Shown here: in pieces, positions 23,436 through 31,661 of the stretch
Layout of the letters: every line of letters starts with the position of its first letter
Numbering within the stretch: the stretch's first letter is position 1
Assembly: GCA_016946835.1 (NCBI GenBank)
Contig: JACVTC010000404.1
Location: 1-31,661, forward strand
DNA length: 31,661 bases
From: Neocallimastix lanati (nom. inval.)
Taxonomy: Eukaryota > Neocallimastigomycota > Neocallimastigomycetes > Neocallimastigales > Neocallimastigaceae
Direction of reading: 5' to 3'
The notes under the pieces: generated by a model
Told to the model about the DNA's origin: nothing
The model's database searches: none
Seen by the model: only the letters and a program-made list of their open reading frames with translations
Made by a program: the position numbers and the translations under genes

Positions 23436-24530
23436 GCTAAGGTAGTTACCAAAATTCGGTAAGATTATTGTAAAGGATTTCTAATGTGGGTTAGAAATAT
23501 ATAAATTTTAAATAATTTAACTAGGTCAACAAGTCCTTATATAGTAATAAAAAGGATTAGATTCTTATAAAATATTGATCAAATAATTATTGAAATAAAG
23601 AATACTTTTTATTATAATAAACACTAATAAAATATTATAAAAATATATTTAAAAGTTTCTTTTTTATATTTATAACTTTTATTTATAATTATTATTAATT
23701 AATTATTATTATTACTATAATAGATTATTCTTATATTAATAATCTTACAAAGATTTAATTCTAAATCAAATTAATGTCTTTTTATATTATTTTCTAAAAA
23801 TAATTATTATAATAATATTTATTTAATACATGTATTTTTTATATATATAAAACTAAACTATTTAATTAATAAACTATCTAAATAAAATATAAAACTAAAG
23901 GAGATATTGTTTTTATTATTCATTATTCATAAGACTAGTCATTTTCATTATTCATATTGAGTCAGAATATTATTCTAAAGTCATTATCTAAATAATTATA
24001 ACTAATAAAAATAAAACATAATTGTTAGTAAAAATATAATATAATAATTCGTATTTAAACATAATATAATTATTTGTTATTAATGGATAAATTATATAAT
24101 AATTTGTATAGTAATGGATTAATTATTAAGGGGCCCTATCAAAATAATTTCTCCAATATTATATATATATTATTGATATTTATCCAAAACTTTGAATCAC
24201 GATATCTCGTGAACCAGTGGAGATATCGAGCTAAAATTTGATATTTTTCTTCTCGGAAGCTAAAGCTTCCGAATGAGCATAATACCAAGCGCGAAACTCA
24301 ATTATTTGGCGAGATATGACTCATTGAAGTGAGTCTTAAATCACACATTATTTTATTATTTAATTATTGAAAAATTTAAAATAAATTTTTATATTTAAAT
24401 TGTTTAATATGAATCATATTTAGTAATAATAAATAATATAATATTATATAATGAATTAATGACGATTGAATAATATTTTTGTTTGCAATTCCAAAGTGAT
24501 TTCAAACTAAATCACCTCGTAATCGCGACA
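23436..24530 (-). repeat. Shared LTR plus gag leader between units D and E
   Basis: Same as the other LTR regions but two bases shorter. One A is missing near 23597 (A3 instead of A4) and one near 24230 (A4 instead of A5). These are the first of a dense cluster of run-length changes that continues to about 29350. The outer border is TGTC at 24530 on the minus strand. Confidence 0.75.
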
Positions 24531-24541
24531 TCGCTCCTCCT
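24531..24541 (-). other. Polypurine tract preceding the unit E 3' LTR
   Basis: AGGAGGAGCGA on the minus strand, directly before TGTC; unchanged in this indel-rich copy. Confidence 0.7.
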
Positions 24542-25346
24542 GAAGAATCGAATTCCAGGCGATTGAATAATTCATATATTAGGAATATACATGATAATAT
24601 ATTATGATTGACTCAATATATAGTTGAAATATAATTACAATATATAATATTGAAAAATTATTGAATAGAAATTAACATATTAAAATATTGAAATATAGTT
24701 CCATATATGGTGAAAAATTTTATCATAAATTCTAATTAATAATATTTTGTTGAAAATTTAAACTCTACTTATTATAGAATTGCATAAATTTAATTTAAAT
24801 AAATTAAAAATTTCAAAAAAATAAATTTTTATTTGAATATTATATATAATTGATTTTTAATAATATTTTTAATAATAAAATATATTCTTGAAAAATTTAT
24901 TATAAAATTATTGATATATAGAAAAATTTTAAAATTTTTTGAAAAGCTGATTTTACTGAATTTTTTGTAAAATATAATTATTGAGATCTATTTTATTTTT
25001 TATCTGTAAAATGTGAAATTTGAAATTTAAGTAATTTTACTTGTAAATTTTAATATTGTATAATTATTTTTTATATATTTTATAATAAAGATTTTGTGTA
25101 ATTTATTTTTGAATATGCTCAAGTTAATTTTTTGAAATAAACTAAAAATTTAGTTTTAATTATTTTTTAATTATTTTTAATAAAATAAAATTGAAAAAAT
25201 TTTTGAAATTGAAATTCCATTTATTTGAAATTATTTTTGAAATTTAAATTTAATTAGTGAGATGAGTTTATGAAAATAATAAATTTGTATTACTAAGTTG
25301 ATTTTTGGTACTTTATTATAAAAATTGATTAATAAATTGCTTTGTT
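24531..25346 (-). other. AT-rich 3' untranslated region of unit E
   Basis: Equivalent to the 818 bp regions of units B to D, with single-base losses near 24717, 24826 and 24945 and one gain near 25065. Apart from the polypurine tract I see no gene or other signal in it. Confidence 0.7.
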
Positions 25347-28300
25347 TTAGAATTTCCTGATTACTTTTGTTGAAATTAATTAACATTTCTTGATATTGAA
25401 TATCATTTTCGATAACTGATGCTGGAACCCAGTTACATTGTTGTTTATAGTTGTATCTAACTTTGTATTCATACCTTTTCTCTTTGTAATTTGGCCTAAA
25501 GTCTAAGATTTCAGTTATTCTAGCGGCTGTTTCTCTATACCTTGTCCTCCCTTTGAATTTTTCAGGAGTTGGAACATACGGTTCTAACTCAGAAACATGG
25601 AAAATTGGATAATGTTTTGGGAATGGAGATTTAGAAATATCTATTCTATAATTACCATTCTTTAAAACTTCTAAAACTTTATATGGTCCATACTTACGAG
25701 GAGCTAATTTAGCTGATTCAGCGGTAGTAAATGCTGGTGGAGCATTAACCCAAACTTTTTCACCTTCTTTAAATTCAGGAGCAATCATTCTTTTCTTGTC
25801 TGCAGCTCTTTTGTAAAGATCTTGAGCTCTTAATAAGACTTCTTTGACATGTAAAAAGTTTTTTCCTACATCTTCGATATATTCGAAATTAGAATTAGAT
25901 CCTTGGAATAAAAATATTTCGTCCATTGGTGGATGGAAACCATAATTAATGAAAAATGGAGTTTGTTTTTGTAGACTCATGAACTGAATTGTTATAAACA
26001 AATTCTGCTAAATGTAGCCATTTAATCCAGTCATCATGGAAGAATGCTCTAGTGTAGCATCGTAAATATTGTGCGATGAATGAATTACATCTCTCAACCT
26101 GTCCAACAGTTTCGTGGTGATCAGTAGTTGCTATTTTTGAAGCAATTCTAAGTTTTTCTAATATTTCTGTCCATAAAGCACTTGTAAATTGAGAACCTCT
26201 ATCAGAGTAAATGTCAGAAGGTAAACCGTGAATCCTAAATATTTCTTTTTAAAAATGCTTCAGCAGTTTCTTCAGCTGTAGGTATAATTTTAAATGGTAT
26301 TAAGTGAATCATTTTTGAAAATCGATCCACAACCACCATAATTACTGTGTATTTTTTAGATTCAGGTAGACCGCATAAAAAATCAATTTCGATCGATCTC
26401 CAAGGTCGATCTGGAATTTCAAGTGGTCGTAAAAAATCATACTTTTTATGTCTACTAGCCTTATTTCTTGCACAGTTTTCGCATGAATTAACGAAACTTG
26501 TTATATCTTGATGCATTTTTGGCCACCAAAATTCTCATAATCAATTCTTCTGTACGTCGAATACCAAGATGACCTGCTGCGGGATTTTCATGATACCTTT
26601 TTAATATTTCTAGTCTTAATTTTTCAGGAACATAAATTAAATTACCATACCATATCATATTATTTTTAATTTTAAATTTATTCATCTTTCTAAAAGGTCG
26701 GTAGTAGTATCCTTGACTAGCATTAATTGGACCAAAGTAATGATAGATATCATCAGCAGTACTATCAGTTTTAGTTGCTTCAATTATTTCTTCAATAAGT
26801 GTGTTGGAAATACCCATTAAACATGAAGATGGATCAATATTACTACTGTCTAAGATATATTCTGGTTGTTCATATTCGGGTTTTTGTAAATAATCTGGTC
26901 TGCGAGATAAACTATCCGGTTTTCCATTCTTTTTCCTTGTCGATAAATTAATTGGAAGTTAAATTCTTGAAAGAACATGTGCCAACGTTGTTGCCGTTGG
27001 TTGCCTACCTTTCCGCCTAAAGTATAAATTAAATTTTTATGGTCAGTAAAGACCGTAACTTGATGTTTTGCACCAAGTAATAAATGTCGCCAGTTGGAAA
27101 AAGCACATTTTATTGCTAAAAGTTCTTTTTCAGTGATTGAGTAATTTACTTCTACATTTGATAAACTTCTTGAATAGTAAGCAACAGGGTGAAGTTTACC
27201 TTCATCATCCTTTTGAGATAGAATACCACCTATTGCATAGTTGCTAGCATCACACTCAACAATAAATGGTTTACTTGGGTCTGGATGTATTAATACAGGA
27301 GCGGTAGTAAGTCTATTTTTTAATTCTTGAAAAGCATTTTCGCATTTGTTATCCCAAATAAATTTATTATTTTTCTTTGTTAGGTTGTGTAGTGGTCTGG
27401 CGATTTGTGCAAAATTTTCTACAAACCTTCTGTAGTAGTTACAAAGACCGACAAAACGTTGTACATCCTTAACACATGTGGGAGTAGGCCATTCTTTCAC
27501 AGATTTAATCTTTTCTGGATCGGTAGATATACCTTTTCCTGAAATTACATATCCTAAAAATTGAACTTCATCTTTGTGGAATTCACATTTCTTTAATTTA
27601 GCGTATAAATTATTTTCTAATAATTTTTGTAAAACTTCGCGAACATGTTGTATATGTTCATCCAATGTTTTGGAGTAGATTAAAATATCGTCCAAATATA
27701 GAATTACAGATTTTTCTAAGAATGGGCGTAAAACTGAATTTATAAATGATTGAAAAGTTGCAGGTGCATTTTTCAAACCGAAAGGCATTACGAGATATTC
27801 GTAATGACCATATTTTGTGCGGAAGGCGGTTTTGTATTCATCACCTTCACGTATACGTATTAAATTATACGCTGAACGTAAGTCAAGTTTTGTAAAATAT
27901 TGTGCACCTTTGACTTTTTCGATAATATCATTGATTAGTGGTAGAGGATATGAATTTCTGACTGTTACGTCGTTTAATTTTCTATAATCGACGCAAAGTC
28001 GTAAAGTACCATCTTTCTTTTTCTGGAATAAAATAGGATAACCAGCAGGAGATTCAGAAAGACGTATAAAACCTTTTTCTCGTTATCTTTAATGTATTGC
28101 TTTAATACTTCGTCCTCTTCTTCAGAAGTGGGTAAATAGGGCAGTAATGTAAGGTAGCATCCTTTTGTAGAACAATTTTACAGTCAACTAATCTGTGGGG
28201 AGGTAGTTTGTCAGCATTTTTCTTGCTAAAAACTTCAAATAAGTCTCTATAAGGTTCCGGAATATCTTCAATTTTGTCTTCTTCTTCATCAATTTCATCA

Positions 28301-29306
28301 TCTTCTTCAGTAAAAGTATCTTCAAATTATTTAAAAATGAATAAATAAAAAGATTGTAATTAAATTTATTGAAATTTCGTTTGAAATTACTTTATTTTTT
28401 GAAAAATTTTTTGTAGTAAAACAATTTTTATTATTGGTAAATTTTTTGGTTACACGAATTTTTTAAATTTATAATAATTTTTAAATTTTTTAGAATTTTT
28501 TGAAAAGTAATTTCTAAAATTGAATTTCGAATTTTTTCTAAATTTTGAATAATAATTATAAAATTTTGAAGATGATTTATACTTAGGTGAATAATAATTA
28601 TAATATGAATTTTTTGGTTTTATTGAATAAAAATTATTATTAAAATATTTTTTGTGAAATTGTTTTTTGTTAAATTTCAATTTATTTGAAAAATATAAAA
28701 ATTTTGGTTTTTTATTGAAAAAATTTTTAGAAAAAATTTTTGGAAAATTTTTATAATAATTAAAATTTGAAAAATTAATTTTATTATTTAAATTTGTTAT
28801 AGATACTGATTTTTTCTTAAATGAATTGAAATTTAAATTGGAGAAAATAAATTTTATTTTTGTAATTAAATTGAATTTCATATTTATCATAATTTATTTC
28901 CAAGTAAAATATCTGTAGGTATTTTATCAGTAACCTAAGAAACCATCTTTAAAAGTAGCAATGTAAAATTTATTATTGATTGAGATCTTAATTGAAATTT
29001 CAAAACAACAATTTCTTTTATAAAAGCTGAGCCACTAATTCCTTTTATTTCAATAGAATTAATAGCTTTATGCTTTTGTAAATTTAATTTTGATACTAAA
29101 TCTTTAGAAATAAAATTGCAATAGGATCCACTATCTAAAATAGTTGAATATTAGTAAATTTATTATTAAATTTTATTTTCAATATTATTTAATTTTAGTG
29201 GAATAAAAGTTTTTAAAGTAAAAAATGTATTTGGTAATTTTGGTATTTTTGTGGAGTCAAGTACTGGGAAATTATAATGATATGTTTTATGGTTTTGAAC
29301 ATTCAT
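25347..29306 (-). pseudogene. pol: pol, unit E (most heavily interrupted copy)
   Basis: All domains can still be followed piecewise: chromodomain and GPY/F (26001 to 25347), integrase core (26516 to 26235), HHCC finger (26817 to 26488), RT palm to RNase H (27788 to 26850), and the basic linker (28890 to 28450). At least 16 indel sites break the frame, for example near 25365, 25970, 26248, 26530, 26932, 28075, 28127, 28326, 28381, 28457, 28852, 28887, 28934, 28986, 29152 and 29171. Because of the gain at 25365 the reading frame misses the usual stop (25347-25349) and runs on to 25231. I saw no substitutions, which argues against an old pseudogene: decay would bring base changes too. The net length change (-6) matches the listed indels exactly. 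Confidence 0.88.
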
Positions 29307-29339
29307 AGACTCCTTATGATGTTCATTAGTTAGTTTTTT
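29253..29339 (-). promoter_or_regulatory. Frameshift signal, unit E (sequence intact, bypassed by an upstream indel)
   Basis: A-AAA-AAC (29333-29339) and the downstream stem and loop complementarity are unchanged. One extra A upstream on the minus strand (T7 on the plus strand near 29347-29353) has already moved the ribosome into the pol frame, so the signal is not needed in this copy as written. Confidence 0.8.
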
Positions 29340-30338
29340 GTACTGACTTTTTTTGACATTAGTAGTAGAATAATTACTACTATTATTGTTATTGTTGTTA
29401 TTGTATTTATTATTATAATTATAATTTCTTGATGATTTGTAGGACGATTTTTTATTGGGTTTTTTATTAGTATTATTATTTCTATTACTGCTAATTTTAC
29501 TTTTAATTTTAAAAGAATTTTCTAATAGGATACATTTTGTAATAATTGCTTCTAATGTATTTGGTAAATTTTCCATTTTCTTAATTTCTTCTTTAAATTT
29601 TGGGTGTAAACCATTGTAAAAAAATAGAGCAAGACTTTTATCTTCTAAATCTAATTGGTTACTATAGGCACGAAAACTTTCTATATATTGGTTGATGTTT
29701 CCATAGTTATGTTTTAATTCTAATAGTTGAATTTGAGCAAGTTTTTTACTTTCAACATTAGGGAAGGCAGCTTTTAAACCATCCAATAATTCTTGTAATG
29801 AAGCTGGTACCACATTACCTTTGTATTTTGTAAGATACCAATTCCTAGCAGCATCTCTAAGTCTAGTTTTTACAAAATTAACACGAGCATCTGGTGGTAG
29901 TAAATTATTTGGATATGCCTTAAATGTTGCAGAACATAATTCACAGAATAATTCAACTTCAGCTGGTACACCAGTAAACAATCCTGGATCTGGTACTTGT
30001 GCTATAGGATAGGTAATTCTTCCTCTCATAACTACATCATTGTCTAGATCATAATTAGTAGAAGAGTCAGAACGTCCACTATCATCATTGCTATTATCGT
30101 CCCCAGGCCTCGGAGTTGCCCGTTGATGGATATATCTATCTTGAATTTCATTTCTTAACATGGTAGCAATATTCTGGTTATTAGCAGCAATTTCTTGTTG
30201 AAATCTACCATACATTTGGGTAGCAAAAGCCTCTAAATCAGTCCTACTAACAGCAGTTTGGTTCAAAGTTTGAAGTACTTCATTGATGGCAGTACCAAGT
30301 TCTTGCCTAAATCTTTCCATAAAATCTTGATTGGACAT
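29330..30338 (-). pseudogene. gag: gag, unit E (fused in frame to the pol N-terminus by one extra base)
   Basis: Intact from the start at 30338 to residue 330. A run of seven A's instead of six (plus strand T7 near 29347-29353) then shifts the frame by the equivalent of -1, five codons before the normal stop. The open frame continues through SQYKK and LTNEHHKES into the pol Met and the first part of the protease region, ending at 29166 after 390 residues because of a further indel near 29171. It shows directly that the -1 frame between gag and pol contains no stop. A homopolymer consensus error is likelier than a real fusion. Confidence 0.88.
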
Positions 30339-31431
30339 GCTAAGGTAGTTACCAAAATTCGGTAAGATTATTGTAAAGGATTTCTAATGTGGGTTAGAAA
30401 TATATAAATTTTAAATAATTTAACTAGGTCAACAAGTCCTTATATAGTAATAAAAAGGATTAGATTCTTATAAAATATTGATCAAATAATTATTGAAATA
30501 AAAGAATACTTTTTATTATAATAAACACTAATAAAATATTATAAAAATATATTTAAAAGTTTCTTTTTTATATTTATAACTTTTATTTATAATTATTATT
30601 AATTAATTATTATTATTACTATAATAGATTATTCTTATATTAATAATCTTACAAAGATTTAATTCTAAATCAAATTAATGTCTTTTTATATTATTTTCTA
30701 AAAATAATTATTATAATAATATTTATTTAATACATGTATTTTTTATATATATAAAACTAAACTATTTAATTAATAAACTATCTAAATAAAATATAAAACT
30801 AAAGGAGATATTGTTTTTATTATTCATTATTCATAAGACTAGTCATTTTCATTATTCATATTGAGTCAGAATATTATTCTAAAGTCATTATCTAAATAAT
30901 TATAACTAATAAAAATAAAACATAATTGTTAGTAAAAATATAATATAATAATTCGTATTTAAACATAATATAATTATTTGTTATTAATGGATAAATTATA
31001 TAATAATTTGTATAGTAATGGATTAATTATTAAGGGGCCCTATCAAAATAATTTCTCCAATATTATATATATATTATTGATATTTATCCAAAACTTTGAA
31101 TCACGATATCTCGTGAACCAGTGGAGATATCGAGCTAAAAATTTGATATTTTTCTTCTCGGAAGCTAAAGCTTCCGAATGAGCATAATACCAAGCGCGAA
31201 ACTCAATTATTTGGCGAGATATGACTCATTGAAGTGAGTCTTAAATCACACATTATTTTATTATTTAATTATTGAAAAATTTAAAATAAATTTTTATATT
31301 TAAATTGTTTAATATGAATCATATTTAGTAATAATAAATAATATAATATTATATAATGAATTAATGACGATTGAATAATATTTTTGTTTGCAATTCCAAA
31401 GTGATTTCAAACTAAATCACCTCGTAATCGC
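30339..31431 (-). repeat. Outer 5' LTR plus gag leader of unit E, right end of the array
   Basis: Identical in length and sequence to the other LTR regions up to 31431 (GCGATTACG on the minus strand), where it departs from them. Compared with internal copies the last four bases, TGTC, are absent and replaced by unrelated bases. This would be the promoter LTR for the array. The hairpin core lies at about 31104-31240. Confidence 0.75.
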
Positions 31432-31661
31432 CTGAAAATTATTGAATAATTTATATTAAAAATACATTATATTTATTTCTTTATCAAAATTGTTAATTTT
31501 AGAGAATTAAATAAAAATAAAGTAAGGAAACACAAATTTTATTTATTTATTTATTATTTTTATTTATAAATTTATTTGATTTATTTGATTTTATTTTTTT
31601 TTATTTATTTATTTAAAAATATCTAAAATATTACTAATAAGAATTTATTTAATTGGCTATA
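31432..31661. other. AT-rich DNA flanking the array
   Basis: Not part of the 6.9 kb repeat. The first 45 bases or so show patchy likeness to the region just outside the internal LTRs (CCTGAA, then ATTGAATAATT followed by ATAT). The remainder is A/T low-complexity sequence, including TTTA/ATTT tetranucleotide-like repeats from about 31535 to 31615. No gene is visible. Confidence 0.6.

Larger units (their letters stand above)
16863..24530 (-). mobile_element. Best-preserved complete element of the array (unit D with both LTRs)
   Basis: This is the copy to use as reference. It has intact gag (335 aa), an intact frameshift signal, and a pol broken by only one extra T near 20286-20289. It is bounded on the minus strand by the LTR beginning with TGTC at 24530 and by the downstream shared LTR, whose start is at 17619. 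The 3' end given here, 16863, assumes the LTR ends in GACA as the inverted match to its TGTC start; that inner border is a guess, and the LTR could extend anywhere down to 16523. The total would be about 7.7 kb, within the usual range for Ty3/Gypsy elements. Confidence 0.7.
1..31431 (-). mobile_element. Tandem array of Ty3/Gypsy chromovirus units sharing single LTRs
   Basis: Four complete gag-pol units and one partial unit follow each other in the same orientation with gag start codons at 2700, 9606, 16522, 23435 and 30338. Spacings are 6906, 6916, 6913 and 6903; after listing every single-base indel these all reduce to a 6,912 bp unit (6,911 with one shared 1-base deletion). Between the pol end of one unit and the gag start of the next there is room for only one LTR, so neighbours share LTRs. 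The array runs off the left window edge and stops at 31431. Multimers of this form are known for yeast Ty1 and are usually explained by recombination between LTRs or integration of one-LTR circular cDNA. An assembly product of a collapsed or over-extended repeat cannot be excluded. Confidence 0.95.

Noticed and set aside
1-31431. CRISPR array or satellite as the cause of the repetition
   Set aside because: The repeat unit is 6.9 kb, protein-coding and carries all retrotransposon domains; there are no short repeats with unique spacers.

Overview
The window is almost entirely one thing: a head-to-tail array of a single Ty3/Gypsy-class LTR retrotransposon with a C-terminal chromodomain (a chromovirus). 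All copies lie on the minus strand and neighbouring copies share one LTR between them. The consensus repeat period is 6,912 bp. The window holds about 4.5 units, named A to E from left to right on the plus strand; transcription would run from E towards A. Unit A is cut by the left window edge, so the array continues beyond it. The array ends on the right at base 31431 and is followed by about 230 bp of AT-rich, non-array DNA.

Each unit, read on the minus strand, is: LTR plus leader (about 1.1 kb, inner LTR border unresolved), gag (335 aa), a gag-pol junction carrying what looks like a textbook -1 ribosomal frameshift signal, pol (1,321 aa from its first Met: protease, a long basic F/Y/N/K-rich linker, reverse transcriptase, RNase H, integrase with HHCC and D,D-35-E, GPY/F module, chromodomain), about 0.8 kb of AT-rich 3' untranslated DNA, a polypurine tract, and the next LTR. 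Gag would form the particle. Protease, RT, RNase H and integrase, delivered as a Gag-Pol fusion of about 1,665 aa, would copy the RNA and insert the cDNA, with the chromodomain biasing the choice of target.

The host is a eukaryote with very AT-rich DNA. Chromoviruses of this domain order are typical of fungi, and the extreme AT content with AT-rich noncoding DNA fits an early-diverging fungus such as an arbuscular mycorrhizal fungus (Glomeromycotina). That is an inference from composition and element type; no host gene is present to confirm it.

Units differ, as far as I can see, only by single-base changes in run length, mostly in T or A homopolymers. I noticed no substitutions, and my list of indels accounts exactly for every difference in unit length. 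The indels are patchy: 23 sites fall between about 23597 and 29350, seven between 4919 and 6198, and long stretches have none. The broken reading frames are therefore better explained by unpolished long-read consensus in a collapsed or hard-to-polish repeat than by biological decay. The consensus element appears intact and potentially active. Unit D is one base away from fully intact.
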